Below are positions 15,586 through 26,476 of a DNA stretch of 64,000 nucleotides, in pieces. The stretch is from Aquella oligotrophica (lineage in GTDB: Bacteria > Pseudomonadota > Gammaproteobacteria > Burkholderiales > UBA11063), in assembly GCF_002892535.1 (NCBI RefSeq), contig NZ_CP024847.1, positions 2,170,001 through 2,234,000 on the forward strand. The letters are read 5' to 3'. Each line of letters starts with the position of its first letter. The first letter of the stretch is position 1. Below the pieces are notes generated by a model. It was not told the DNA's origin, did no database searches, and worked only from the letters and a program-made list of their open reading frames with translations. Both the position numbers and the translations under genes were made by a program.

Positions 15586-16965
15586 ATGCAAAATATCATT
15601 ATTCTTTTGAGCATAATCTTTATTAGCGCTTGTAGCTGGATTAAATCGCCTACAACGCCTGAAGTTGATGCACCACAAAAATTTAATTCAGCAGGTGACT
15701 ACTACTCTAATATTGAAAGTCTCCCATATCTAGCATGGTGGCAACAATTTAATGATCCACAGCTAAATAAACTGATTGAAAGTGGGCTTAATAATAATCT
15801 GGAAATAAAAATTGCAATCAGTAATCTGGAACAGGCAGAAGGTATTTTAAAACAAGCGCAACTAAGTTGGATACCATTTGTAAGTATCTATGCAGGTTAC
15901 TCATCAAACCCGGCATTTGGTAATCCTGGTACGTTTTTCGGTATCTGGCCGCAATACGTACCAAATATCTTCAAGATTTATAAACAGCAACAGCAAGCAA
16001 AATATAATGTAGCAGTTAACCAAGCAATGGTTGATGGTGTTCGTCTGACATTAATTAGCCAAATTGCCGCGAGTTACTTTACGCTTATCAGTAGTCAAGA
16101 GCAACTAAAGTTATTAACTGCCCTAGATAAAGATAGTCAAACACTTATTGATCTGACCAAGTCGCAGCTAAAAATTGGCTTGCGTGATAATATTGATTTA
16201 ACCCAATTGACTGCAAATGAAAAGCTGATTCAGGCACAAATTAATTTGGTTAACCAAAATATAGTAATCAGTCAAAACTCAATCAAGTATCTGCTAAACC
16301 AGAACCCTGGCAAGATCAATAGTAGTGATAATTTTAGCCGGATTGATTTTAATAAATTTAAACCCGGTAGCCTACCCGCACAGGTGTTACAAAACCGTCC
16401 AGATTTGATAATGGCAGAAAATATGGTTAAATCAAGCCATGAAGGTGTTGGCGTCGCTTATGGTAATTTATTCCCAACGATACAGCTGGATAGTTTTTTT
16501 GGTCAGGGCAGTTTCAATGGTACGGTAGCCAATCCAAACCAATACCTGAATATGAATGATGCCTATATAAATTGGCAGATAAATCCGGCAACTTTTGGGC
16601 AAATTGAAGCACAAAAAGGTGCCTATAAAGGAACAGTATATCAATATATCCAAACAGTCCGAAAGATCCTCAAGGAAGTTGATAACAGTTACATTACGAA
16701 TCAAAGCACCAGTAAGAACTACGAAAATACCAAAGAAGCATATATTGAACTAAATAAAAAATATAATCTTTATCAGGGTCTTTATAAATCAGGAATCTTA
16801 TCCTACCCAGAACTTATCAATAATAAACTTGATTTAGATAAACTGGCATTAGTGTTAAATCAAAGTAAATTACAGCAAGCATTATCATTGGTAAACCTCT
16901 ACCAGAATCTTGCTGGCGGATACAAATATAATCGTGAAACAGAAATAACTCAGGATAAAGAATGA
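15586..16965 (+). CDS. Outer-membrane efflux lipoprotein (NodT/OprM family, TolC-like)
   Basis: 459 residues. A lipoprotein signal (IIFISAC, acylated Cys16) precedes two long helical repeats of outer-membrane factors: AWWQQFNDPQLNKLIESGL, NNNLEIKIAISNLEQAEG and LQNRPDLIMAENMVKSS. It forms the trimeric outer-membrane channel for the pump encoded by the next three genes. Stop and next start overlap by 4 bp (ATGA), showing translational coupling. Length is typical. Confidence 0.92.
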   Translation: MQNIIILLSIIFISACSWIKSPTTPEVDAPQKFNSAGDYYSNIESLPYLAWWQQFNDPQLNKLIESGLNNNLEIKIAISNLEQAEGILKQAQLSWIPFVSIYAGYSSNPAFGNPGTFFGIWPQYVPNIFKIYKQQQQAKYNVAVNQAMVDGVRLTLISQIAASYFTLISSQEQLKLLTALDKDSQTLIDLTKSQLKIGLRDNIDLTQLTANEKLIQAQINLVNQNIVISQNSIKYLLNQNPGKINSSDNFSRIDFNKFKPGSLPAQVLQNRPDLIMAENMVKSSHEGVGVAYGNLFPTIQLDSFFGQGSFNGTVANPNQYLNMNDAYINWQINPATFGQIEAQKGAYKGTVYQYIQTVRKILKEVDNSYITNQSTSKNYENTKEAYIELNKKYNLYQGLYKSGILSYPELINNKLDLDKLALVLNQSKLQQALSLVNLYQNLAGGYKYNRETEITQDKE

Positions 16966-17966
16966 TACGCTTATTAATAAGAAAACTTAAACGTCATCTG
17001 AATTTTGCCAATGTGGTAATTGGATTAGGTAGCCTAACTGCTCTAATTTATATTTTCTCTTATCTGTTCCCAATTACCGATAATGCTTTTGTGGTGAATA
17101 ATGTCCGCCCGGTTGCCGCTCAGGTACGCGGTTATGTTACCAATATCTACATAAAAAATGGCGACTATGTGCATAAAGGTCAAAAATTATTTACCGTATT
17201 TGATAAACCATATCAATATGCTTATGAACAGTTAAGCGCAGATCTTGAAGCAGCCAAAGCCAAATTGCAAGTAGCAAAAAAGACTCTTGAACGGGATCAA
17301 CAAATAAGTGTCAATCAGGAAGCAACTTATGTAAAACTAGCACAAGATGATGAAAAATACCAACAAGCCTATAAGATAAATGCTATTTCAAAAATGACAC
17401 TACAAAATTCGGAACAAGCGACCAAAGCAGCTAAAGCTACTTGGTTAGCAGCACAAAAGCAAATTGAACTGGATAAGGAAAGTATTGTTGCAGCCGAAAA
17501 AGAAATTGCCTCTTTAACAGCAAAAGTCAAAAATGCTAAAGTAGATCTTGATGAAACGATAGTTTATGCTGAAGATGATGGGATAATCCAGAACTTTTTT
17601 GTAAGCCTTGGTACGCCAGTAAATATCAATCAACCACTATTTTCATTTGTCGAGACAAGAGAAACTTACTTTCAGGCAAATTTCAATGAGACTGATTTAA
17701 GAAATGTCCAAACGGGAGATGATGTTCTGATATTCCCGAGGATTTATCTGGGACAAAAAGTATTTCATGGCAAAATTATCTCAGATTATTGGGCGGCTAA
17801 CCGCCAAACAACTGATAACAGATCGCAGATGCAAAATGTTACCAATGAAAATCAGTGGGTTCTCTTACCTCAGCGTATGCCGGTACAGATTAAGGTTATG
17901 GATCCAGACCCTAAATATCCGCTTCGTGTAGGAACAAGTGCTTATGTCTATATTCAGACTAAGTAG
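16962..17966 (+). CDS. Membrane fusion protein (HlyD/EmrA/AaeA type)
   Basis: 334 residues: one N-terminal membrane helix (about 18-38), a biotinyl-lipoyl-like half (VRGYVTNIYIKNGDYVHKGQ), a long Lys/Glu/Ala-rich coiled-coil hairpin (about 75-190), then the second lipoyl half and beta-barrel (DDGIIQNFFVSLGTPVNINQ). It is the periplasmic adaptor bridging the FUSC inner-membrane component and the TolC-like channel. Gene order matches aromatic-acid or fusaric-acid type efflux operons. Confidence 0.92.
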   Translation: MIRLLIRKLKRHLNFANVVIGLGSLTALIYIFSYLFPITDNAFVVNNVRPVAAQVRGYVTNIYIKNGDYVHKGQKLFTVFDKPYQYAYEQLSADLEAAKAKLQVAKKTLERDQQISVNQEATYVKLAQDDEKYQQAYKINAISKMTLQNSEQATKAAKATWLAAQKQIELDKESIVAAEKEIASLTAKVKNAKVDLDETIVYAEDDGIIQNFFVSLGTPVNINQPLFSFVETRETYFQANFNETDLRNVQTGDDVLIFPRIYLGQKVFHGKIISDYWAANRQTTDNRSQMQNVTNENQWVLLPQRMPVQIKVMDPDPKYPLRVGTSAYVYIQTK

Positions 17967-18873
17967 CTGGCTAGAAAAGGTTGATCCATATTATACCCAA
18001 CGGATAATCCTCCATAAGGGGCTTTATCTGGCAACATGGCTAACTGCATTTAATTGGATCGCTAGACCAGATGTATTTACTGCCTACTGCGCCGGACCAA
18101 TGTTATTAGCTGGATTTTATGAATCACAAAGCTTTACAACCTTTGCGGAAAAAGATAAATTTCTGGTTAGTTCTTTTTTATTATGTGGATTTGGTTGCGT
18201 AACTTTTTACCTGCTATTTCCGTATAAATTCTTTTTGTTATTTTATGCAATTGGTTTTTTTCTGGTAACCTACTATCTAAGCAACAACTTTTTCCCTAAA
18301 TTAAAACCATTTATTATGACCTGTATCGTCGGTAGTGCACTAAACATGAGCACTACACCTCCGGCAAGCCTACAAATAGCAATAGACATGTTTTTTTGTA
18401 TGATGCTATCATTAATGGTAACTTTCGTAGCTTTCAAATTATATCCTAACCCATATCGCAAAGTATGGCATCGTGCATTTATACTATACGTCAAATCAGT
18501 TAATCGTGAGATAACCGACGTAATTAACCGCTTTGAAATCATAAATTTCGCAACTGGAGCTGGACATTTAAATATTATCCGAGCTTATCGCAGGCTATTA
18601 CCCAAACAAAATTTGATAAATTTTTCCAAGGTAGTAATCTGTATCCGGAATATTAGTTTTTCACTAACCTATTTACTTGATGAGGAGAAAAATGAGGCAT
18701 TCTGGTTTAATTTTCAGCAGCAATTGATAATATTCATTAGTGCACTTGAAAATAAAAAACCTTGCCCGCCATTGGCAGCGATTAACCATACTGATGATTT
18801 TGATTACCTATATGCCAACCAGAACCTAGCTAAAGCAATCAGAAACTGGAATAAAATATGTACGCAGCTCTAA
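17944..18873 (+). CDS. FUSC-family inner-membrane efflux protein, N-terminal part
   Basis: 309 residues with a block of about six membrane helices followed by a soluble region (VKSVNREITDVINRF...). This matches the first half of AaeB/FusC-like proteins, which are usually single chains of about 650 residues. The second half is the next gene, overlapping by 16 bp in another frame. A GTG two codons upstream (17938) is an alternative start. It overlaps the fusion-protein gene. Substrate unknown; relatives export aromatic carboxylic acids or fusaric acid. Confidence 0.8.
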   Translation: MSIFRLSSWLEKVDPYYTQRIILHKGLYLATWLTAFNWIARPDVFTAYCAGPMLLAGFYESQSFTTFAEKDKFLVSSFLLCGFGCVTFYLLFPYKFFLLFYAIGFFLVTYYLSNNFFPKLKPFIMTCIVGSALNMSTTPPASLQIAIDMFFCMMLSLMVTFVAFKLYPNPYRKVWHRAFILYVKSVNREITDVINRFEIINFATGAGHLNIIRAYRRLLPKQNLINFSKVVICIRNISFSLTYLLDEEKNEAFWFNFQQQLIIFISALENKKPCPPLAAINHTDDFDYLYANQNLAKAIRNWNKICTQL

Positions 18874-19730
18874 GAAGTCGTCTAGCTATGGCAAGGCTCA
18901 GTCAGATAACTCTGGTTTACGGGATTGGTCTGGCACTATACCTATTCACTACCATACCGCATAACTGGTGGGTTTTTCTAACTGTATTAATGATGACCGC
19001 AGCAATCGAACCAGGGCTAGTGATCCAAAAATCAATTAATCGCGGCAAAGGTACTATTCTAGGCATAATCCTCTTCATGCCACTTATTTATTTGCTCCAG
19101 CTAAATTATCGCATGATACCATTGACCTTTATTCTACTTGCCTGCTTACTGATGGTACCAAACCAGCGCCGCTATGATCTAACTGTAATATTTATGACTA
19201 TGATGGTATTTATACTAAATGCCTATAACTTTACTACTATTTTACTTGAAACACCTTTTCAGACTTCAGTTAATCGTATAATCTGTACCATTATTGGAAT
19301 AGTCGTATGTATTGGTGGTGATTACTTTTTATTCAGGAGATTTAATTACTCACGTAAACTGTATTATTTATTACAGCGAGAATTATGCACGACACTTGAA
19401 GGAAAAGTTGAACGGATGCTTAATTCCGAAATGCTCGGCTTAAATGCATATCTGGTTGTGGAAGATTTACGAAATACTCTTAACGGTAAGTTCTCTGAAA
19501 TTGTTACTAGTGCGACCAGTCTAAATTATGACCTACGCTCGGATGAAATTCTCAAATACAAAATCCAGCACTTTGATCAAATTATGTGGCAAATGCGGCG
19601 ACAAATCTACGCAATTTATTATTGCAAGTTTGTAAAAAAAGATCAAATTGCAGCTACTCATCACTATCAAAGATTTGAAGAATCCATTGTTGCTGCCAAA
19701 AATAACTTTATTAGTTATAACAATATTTAA
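18858..19730 (+). CDS. FUSC-family inner-membrane efflux protein, C-terminal part
   Basis: 290 residues. About six membrane helices follow a short amphipathic start, including NWWVFLTVLMMTAAIEPGL and SINRGKGTILGIILF, the conserved R-G-x-G-T-x-x-G-x segment of the FUSC domain. A soluble C-terminal tail follows. With the preceding gene it adds up to 599 residues, close to a full-length AaeB-like pump. No homopolymer lies at the junction, so a natural two-subunit pump is more likely than a sequencing frameshift, but the latter is not excluded. Confidence 0.8.
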   Translation: MYAALRSRLAMARLSQITLVYGIGLALYLFTTIPHNWWVFLTVLMMTAAIEPGLVIQKSINRGKGTILGIILFMPLIYLLQLNYRMIPLTFILLACLLMVPNQRRYDLTVIFMTMMVFILNAYNFTTILLETPFQTSVNRIICTIIGIVVCIGGDYFLFRRFNYSRKLYYLLQRELCTTLEGKVERMLNSEMLGLNAYLVVEDLRNTLNGKFSEIVTSATSLNYDLRSDEILKYKIQHFDQIMWQMRRQIYAIYYCKFVKKDQIAATHHYQRFEESIVAAKNNFISYNNI

Positions 19731-19733
19731 CCC

Positions 19734-19760
19734 TAAAAATAGCAGTTAAAACTATTTTTA
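19734..19760 (+). terminator. Terminator-like hairpin after the efflux operon
   Basis: Inverted repeat TAAAAATAG / CTATTTTTA with a 9-nt loop, 4 bp beyond the stop codon. The right arm supplies the T-run. The stem is AT-rich and weak. Confidence 0.5.
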
Positions 19761-19779
19761 ATAGAAGTAGGATAAGCTG

Positions 19780-20568
19780 ATGAATGATGATAAAGAGTTT
19801 CTTGATAAGGTTGTTATTCCTTACTTTCATGGATTTATTCATCAAGATATTGACACTGGGTTATTCACACCTGATGGGGTTGTGATTGCAGCATCAATTA
19901 AAGGTGCTAATAATTATGGGGTTGATCATAAAGAATTAGTTGGAATGTCGTATCATACAATGAACTTGGAATTCATTGCTAAAATCTGTGAAAGCTCAGA
20001 AATAGAAGATTTAATAGGAATTGCTAATTTATTTAAAAAAATTGGTAAATTAAATCAAATTATTTCGCAAGAAAGAAAAGTGATAAATTATATTGATGTA
20101 ATTCCATATAAGAATCATTATTCCGCTACAATAGTCACCCATCTACCAATTATTAATCCGACCACTGACAATGTAGTAGCTACTCAAGCAATTGGAAATA
20201 ATTTTTATCTCTATGGGATTGTTGATTATATTAATAATATTCGTCAAGAGCAGAATCTAGTTCCCTTAAAGCCTTTTGTTGAAAAGATCAATTTATCACA
20301 ACGCCAGCATGAAGTGTTATTTCTACTAACAGCTGGTTTGAGCCAAATAGAAATTGCCACAGTATTAGGTATTACTAGGGGAACTGTCTCTTCAATAATA
20401 ACTCATCAATTATCCAACAAATTGGGACTACTTAATGTAGATACCCGAAAACTGATAGAATTAGCATGTAATATGGGGTTAGACAAATACATCCCACCAA
20501 GCCTATATAAACCAAGAGTTATTATTTTGGATAATGAAATTGAACAGAAGTATTTCTCCAAAAATTAA
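19780..20568 (+). CDS. LuxR-family transcriptional regulator
   Basis: 262 residues. The N-terminal 150 or so look like a sensory PAS-like domain (FTPDGVVIAASIKGANNYG) with no recognisable autoinducer or phospho-acceptor signature. About 170-235 is a LuxR/GerE helix-turn-helix: LSQRQHEVLFLLTAGLSQIE followed by IATVLGITRGTVSSIITHQL. It lies between the efflux operon and the lipoprotein series. It is a candidate activator of the shared inverted-repeat promoters at 28285, 38113 and 41129, but nothing in the sequence proves this link. Confidence 0.85.
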   Translation: MNDDKEFLDKVVIPYFHGFIHQDIDTGLFTPDGVVIAASIKGANNYGVDHKELVGMSYHTMNLEFIAKICESSEIEDLIGIANLFKKIGKLNQIISQERKVINYIDVIPYKNHYSATIVTHLPIINPTTDNVVATQAIGNNFYLYGIVDYINNIRQEQNLVPLKPFVEKINLSQRQHEVLFLLTAGLSQIEIATVLGITRGTVSSIITHQLSNKLGLLNVDTRKLIELACNMGLDKYIPPSLYKPRVIILDNEIEQKYFSKN

Positions 20569-20609
20569 CTTACTACATGCCAGAAATTAATTTACTTACA
20601 TGTAGTAAG
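20569..20609. terminator. Inverted repeat between convergent luxR-type and DUF1554 genes
   Basis: Perfect 11-bp arms CTTACTACATG / CATGTAGTAAG separated by 19 nt, starting right at the regulator's stop codon. The position between convergent genes suggests a terminator, although no strong T-run follows. Confidence 0.5.
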
Positions 20610-20623
20610 ATTAATAATTTATA

Positions 20624-23600
20624 TTATTGGAGAACACAGTAGATAGAATATTGAACCTGTCCACAATTACGTGAGCTACCAGACCAAGTTGAAGCACCAG
20701 TACTTGATGGATTACCATAATGACCTTCTACTGATAAATTATTGCCTACTGTCCAGTTATCACAAGCATAGTTATCTATTAGAGTAATTGTTTGAATAGT
20801 CCAGTCCGCAGTAAATCCTGTCCATGCCTCAGTTTGAAAACTAATATTATTAGTCCAGTTACCATTACTAGATGGCAACTTAGCCTCCGCAGTACTTGTA
20901 GTTATAAGCGTCGTTCCATCACTCCGGTAGTAATTCGTATCGGGATATAAAACCCAATTTGTTCCTGGGAAGCGTTGCTGATGATCCCAATCTAAACACT
21001 CAAAAAAATGATTTTTACAGACATCATTCGCTCCGAGTAGAGCTTTATATTGATAACTTGTATTACCTTTGTTAGGATTATTATCATCATTCATGCATTT
21101 GTTATCTGCACCACCAAGTCCACCTAAATCACCATTCCAAGCACCGCTGGTTACAAATATACGTGAAGCCGAATTAAATGTAGTAACAACTTCATCAGTA
21201 TCCGTACCCAGCTTATTTCCATATATATCAGAAATCATCGTTGAATTAACTATTAGCTTATATGTTCCACCCTTTAAATTGGAGGAGGGTTTAAAGGTAT
21301 AGGTTTTATCCCCATTTGACTTACTGATATATCCAATAGGTACAGGAGTTCCATCAGCTTTCTGAAGCCGAACAGCTCCTGCTGCAACAATAGAATTTTC
21401 TACAATAGCTTCACTAAAGGTAAGCGAGATATCGGGAAATCCACCCACACTATTGCTACCGGAAAGTCCATTGGCTGGTGAAAAAGACACTAAAGTTGGT
21501 GCAGTAAAATCACCAGTAGTAAACTGTGTAACCGTGTAAGCAGCATCTATTCCTAGGTTTTGTCCATTGCGGTCTTGTAACTGAGTCTGGTTTAATACTA
21601 TTTTATACCCGGTTAGATCTGTTAGCGGTGATACCCCGCAAAAGTAAGGATAGCCTGTTGAGATAAGTAATCATAAGTTATATTTACTGGAATATGGCTG
21701 CTATCCCCTGTAGTTCTTTGTAACCAAATATTAGTAGCATTTATCGTTGTTTCATCCATTGCATTACTAAATGTAATTGTCATTGTTGGAGTTAGAGAAA
21801 CCAAAGTTGCATTATTAGCTGGCTGGGCTGCGATGATTGTTGTAGTTGCATAAACTCCAGATGTAAAAGTGCTAACTGTTGTTTCACCACTACCCAATGG
21901 ATTATGTTGCGGTGAAGCATCCCAGATCTGTGCTTCATTAAGAACCAGTTTATATTCCGTATTATTTTCCAAGATACCATTTGCTAAAACAAAAGTTACA
22001 CTCTGGTTATTATTGCTTGGACCAGTTGGTGTTTGTACTAATGGAATATTACTATTATCCGAAACCTTATATAGTTTTATATTATCAGAGGTTAGTGTCT
22101 GTGGATCCATGGGTTCATTAAAATTTATAGAAATGGGGGTACTAACATTAACACTAGCATCACCATCTACAGGGATAGTTGAAGTTATTTGGGGCAAAAT
22201 TACATCCATGACTGTAACCATCGAACGTAGACTCACGTAACTATAATTTTTCACGTCATAGCTGCCTTTAATTAGCAGATAAATATAACCAGAATCTTGC
22301 GCTGAGCCAGTACTGGTTAATTCCACAGAAATATTACAACTACCCAACGGTAATAATTCAGCACCACAATTATTTGATACAATAGCTGCACTAGTGCCAG
22401 ATAAAGAAAAATAAGACCGGATAATAGAATCGGTAAAAGTAAATGGCGCAGCACCAATATTGGTAACCGTAAAGCTGAGGGGTTCAATTGTCTGGGTTTT
22501 CAAAGTGATCATACTTTGCTCAGGAATAATGGTAAGTACTGGTTCTACATTAGAAGCATAATAAGTAACTAACTGACTTTTAGTCATGGTTGCATTATAC
22601 ATATCGGTATATTGTACATTGATATTTGTTGAACCACTACTTACAGGATTAACATGATAAACTTTAATGTAACATACTTCGCCTACATCAAGGTGCTGTC
22701 CACACGGAAGCATATCTGTAGCAATTAACCTGATATCTATCGGATTATCCTGAGATATTTGTAAGTTATCTATAGCTACATTACCATTATTTATTAAAGT
22801 CAAAATAGCAGATTCCTGACTAGGCTTTAGGACAGGTAAATTGCTCATTGCAATATTACCGTGGTATACGCTAGTAACGGTAACCTCCAGTACGTTACTA
22901 TTATTGGCAGAACGCAGACTATCTTTTGGAACATTCCTTAAGCCTTTACTCTTACGTTGATAATAACTAATAGTAGGATGATTATTTATAATATCTTTTG
23001 ATGACATTATTTCCAGAGGCAGTACCTGATTTTTAGTAATATTTACCATTGCATCATCATGTAACCCATTATTTACAGATATGCTCATATCACTGGGAAT
23101 AAACCCTACGTTATCAAAACTCTGTCCATTACCTGCAAACACATACACTGTAGTATAATCGTTCGGACCAAAAAGAACTGTATTATCACTGAAGTTTACG
23201 CCATGATAATCACTACTTGGAAAGTACCGATAATTAATCAACTGATTGGTATGTTGATCAGTATTAAAATTTGCAGAGATAACGGCACTACCACTTGCAC
23301 CCTTTGATAACCTAGGAGTAGTGAAGCGAAGCAAACAGCTTGACCTAGACGCAATTTGATGACAATCACTGGTATTCAGGACAACATTGTCTGATACATT
23401 ATAATGGATAATCGTATAGCTAATATTGCTTATCGTTTTATCAGTCATGTTTCGCACATATACACCGCTAGTGGTTGGGTTGCCGTCTATTACCGGAATA
23501 ACGGTAGAGCGCTCAATCAAAATACTGCGATTAAATGTATCATTTGCTGGCAAAGTATTCCCATCTGAGCTAGATACTGCTTTGGAGCAGCCAGATATTA

Positions 23601-23655
23601 GCAGGACACCAGATAAAATGCTTAGTAACCATTTTATAAAGTTGGCTTTTTGCAT
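20624..23655 (-). pseudogene. Large DUF1554 lipoprotein interrupted by a single-base frameshift
   Basis: The first frame (21622-23655, 677 residues) begins with a lipoprotein signal (LLISGC) and contains beta-rich repeats and Big_5-type Ig-like domains (PVDGDASVNVSTPISINFNEPM). It ends early at ..LTFAGYHR. The other frame resumes at the same point and runs to 20624, with another Big_5 domain and a C-terminal DUF1554 lectin-like domain (CLDWDHQQRFPGTNWVLYP, four or more Cys). One missing G in the four-G run at 21634-21637 explains the break, and both frames are otherwise open. The intact protein would have about 1010 residues. It follows the 23676 gene by 20 bp. The cause may be sequencing error, recent mutation or phase switching. 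Confidence 0.85.
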
Positions 23656-23675
23656 ATTTCCTCCTTATTGCAACC

Positions 23676-26387
23676 CTAGGGTTGCGTATATTCAATAAAT
23701 TTTAGGGTTCCATCAATATAGGCATATTCCCCGCTACTAAGGGTGAAGTAAAGCGGAATGTAAGCCTTATCACCACTTTGTAAATAATTTGGCATAAAAT
23801 AAGTTATACCCGGCAAAGCCCCCAGCAAATTGCAGCTGGCAGAGTAATCTGCGCCATTTACCGAACAATCTGCTGATGCAACTGGCACTGTTTCAAGCCA
23901 GTTACTTACACCGGAAACATTTATATTCAATGCTCCATAACCTGCTGTATTTGAAGTTGCGAAAGAAAGAGTTGCAGTTCCAGAACTAAGTGGATTAGGT
24001 GTGATAATCGGTGTAATTACGGCTTGAGTATACTCAAGATAAAAAGAAGTATTTCCATTTGTATCTTCAACCTGTGGCTGCTCATAAAAACCAGCTGCAG
24101 TATTCCAACTTGCTGGTGGATAAGGAATTGGCGAATTAAAGGTATTTGAAGCCCCCATAATAGCCAGATCAGCCTTATCCAGTTTTAGTATCAAATTACA
24201 ACTACCATTAATCGGAATTGTTGAGACATTTGCACCAGTAGGACAATTCCCTCCTGCCACAACTAATCCACGCGGCAAATTATTTGTATCAATATTAAAA
24301 TCAAGCATCGGATAATTTACCGACGGATTAGTATATGTTAAAGTAATCAAGGAATCAGCCGTATCCGCACCATTAGTCTCAAATGGAGAATCAAAAGTAC
24401 CCTCACCTGCCAAATTACCAGCATCAACCGGAACAGGAGCAATACTGCTATCATTCTCTTTTAGCAGATAATTTATTGGTACAGAAAGATTTTTTGCCAC
24501 ATTTGGATAGCCACCGCCATAATTGATTACCAGATTGGTAATTCCATTTTCATTTATAGTTAAATTGGCTGGTTCTGGACCATAGATAACACGTATATTG
24601 CAGCCTGCATTTTTGGGAAGTATCCCGGATTGTGGACATGGATCATCTAAAAGAGCATTATCAATATGAGGAACATGACTGGTCGAAGTACCTTCAAGAG
24701 TGTAGCCACTAATTTCTGCCGGAGCGCTTCCTATATTTACTACATGAAAAATATATGATACATAATTTGCACCATTTGCCATAACTACAAGGTTTACATT
24801 TTCGGATGCAGTTGGGTGGGTAAATGTCAGAATCGGGGCTTCTGTTATATTATATCTTATTGGTGAAGAAGTAAATGTATAACTAGTGCCATTATAATCA
24901 CCAGATAATCGCATAACTATAGCCCCAGAACCATAAGATGATCCACTCGTAAAATTTATGGAAACGGAACACTGCGAAAGCGGTGATATGACATATGCAT
25001 TAGAACTGCTAGAGGATTTCTGACAGCTACTTCCAGTTTGTACAACACGCCCACTGCCTCCTGAATCATAGCTAAAAGTAACATTATTTAATGGTGCATT
25101 TCCGACATTATTTATTGTAAAAATAAAAACTTGAGTTTCATTTCTGGTAAGAGAAATATTACTTACGCTTGGAGTTATATAGATGTTTGGATAAGGTTTA
25201 TCGTTAGTCCATATCAAAAGATCATTACCAGCCTCTATACCATTCAAAGTATATATTATCTGTGAAGAGCCTGGCATATATTGTGTCACTCGGTAAGTTA
25301 TATTGCAGGAATTTTGTGCATTTGCCAAAAGTACCACTCCTGTGCAATTATTACTAACTACTCCCTCAGATAAAGTAACTCCAATACTCCCACCACTAAC
25401 ATCCTTATTTCCAATATTGACAATACTAATTGTAGCTGTTGACTCCTGCATCAAATTGATAATGGGAGTATCCCCAAAGATCAAGTTACTGTCGGATTGA
25501 CTCGGAATAATATTAATAAACAGATCTGAATTTAGAGTCAAGGATTTATTTTGATAGCCTGATTGGTTGGTATTGACGTAGCTCGGCGAAAGCACCGCTG
25601 TTGTAGCAGTATTTCCAGTAAACTTAACTGCAACCTCAATCGGTATTACTTGCCCGGCAGCAATTTGTTGTCCGTTAACAAAGCCATTTTTTATACTAGC
25701 TTGTCCTGAATTATCTGAATTAATAGAAACCTGATTATATACTGAGCCAGATTCTCCGCCTGCAATTAAATAACTTACAACATAACGTGTCTCTCCCTGT
25801 CTGGCTACAGCATTAAGCGAAGCATTAAAAAATGCCAGAGTTATATTCTTCATATCAATGTACTGGTAATTAACTATTTGCGAATATGAATGTAACTTGC
25901 CCTGATGATCATTATATTGTAGAGAGATCAGAGAAGATCCCTTATTACCAACACTAAGGACTGGCGTATTAAATTTAAGCTGGCAATATCCATTTGCTTT
26001 AATAGTACTACATTCTTCAGGGTTCAGTAAAATAAAGTGGCTGGAGTTTTCCTTTATCGCCTGATACTTTACCCCTAGTTTCTTAATAGCCTTCTGCCAT
26101 ATCTCATAATCTGTACTTGAATCCAAACTGTAACTAATATTATGAATATCTAAATTACTATAATTACGGATATATAGTACTCCAGGTGTAGAACCCCCAT
26201 TAACAACTGGTACTGCAGAGGTATTATCAATTCTAATGGCAGTAGCTTCAAGGGTTACCTGCCCCTGACTGGAACTATTATTTCCACTACCACTACAAGC
26301 CGTCAGCACAATAGTCAGCAATGTACAATAAATAAATCTTTTATAGCTAAACACCCTACCTAAGAGCAGGAAAATCAATTCTCTCAT
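23676..26387 (-). CDS. Large repetitive lipoprotein, no recognised C-terminal domain
   Basis: 903 residues. A lipobox (TIVLTAC, Cys31) and Ser/Gly linker precede a tandem series of beta-sandwich repeats. These are recognisable from recurring T-x-x-N-x-G-x-A-P segments (FTINNVGNAPLNNVTF, FHVVNIGSAPAEISGY) and Cys pairs, resembling choice-of-anchor/DUF11-type stalks. Unlike its neighbours it lacks a lectin-like tip. It precedes the frameshifted DUF1554 gene by 20 bp, so the two are probably co-transcribed and may form one surface assembly. Function unknown; a surface-exposed adhesin or scaffold is an inference. Confidence 0.85.
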   Translation of the reverse strand: MRELIFLLLGRVFSYKRFIYCTLLTIVLTACSGSGNNSSSQGQVTLEATAIRIDNTSAVPVVNGGSTPGVLYIRNYSNLDIHNISYSLDSSTDYEIWQKAIKKLGVKYQAIKENSSHFILLNPEECSTIKANGYCQLKFNTPVLSVGNKGSSLISLQYNDHQGKLHSYSQIVNYQYIDMKNITLAFFNASLNAVARQGETRYVVSYLIAGGESGSVYNQVSINSDNSGQASIKNGFVNGQQIAAGQVIPIEVAVKFTGNTATTAVLSPSYVNTNQSGYQNKSLTLNSDLFINIIPSQSDSNLIFGDTPIINLMQESTATISIVNIGNKDVSGGSIGVTLSEGVVSNNCTGVVLLANAQNSCNITYRVTQYMPGSSQIIYTLNGIEAGNDLLIWTNDKPYPNIYITPSVSNISLTRNETQVFIFTINNVGNAPLNNVTFSYDSGGSGRVVQTGSSCQKSSSSSNAYVISPLSQCSVSINFTSGSSYGSGAIVMRLSGDYNGTSYTFTSSPIRYNITEAPILTFTHPTASENVNLVVMANGANYVSYIFHVVNIGSAPAEISGYTLEGTSTSHVPHIDNALLDDPCPQSGILPKNAGCNIRVIYGPEPANLTINENGITNLVINYGGGYPNVAKNLSVPINYLLKENDSSIAPVPVDAGNLAGEGTFDSPFETNGADTADSLITLTYTNPSVNYPMLDFNIDTNNLPRGLVVAGGNCPTGANVSTIPINGSCNLILKLDKADLAIMGASNTFNSPIPYPPASWNTAAGFYEQPQVEDTNGNTSFYLEYTQAVITPIITPNPLSSGTATLSFATSNTAGYGALNINVSGVSNWLETVPVASADCSVNGADYSASCNLLGALPGITYFMPNYLQSGDKAYIPLYFTLSSGEYAYIDGTLKFIEYTQP

Positions 26388-26440
26388 ATATTATCTGTCT
26401 TTCTAATAATCATGGATTGAATTTGCTGACAAATTTTCAC

Positions 26441-26476
26441 CTTATACCCATATACCCTTGTCCTATCCAGATAGCT
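26441..26476 (-). promoter_or_regulatory. Possible promoter with degenerate half-operator for the 23676 gene
   Basis: Minus-strand AGCTATC (26470-26476) lies 23 bp upstream of TATAAG (26441-26446), close to the 22-bp spacing of the shared operator at three other genes. The other half-site is not present at the expected distance; a TATATCT sits nearer instead. Confidence 0.35.
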
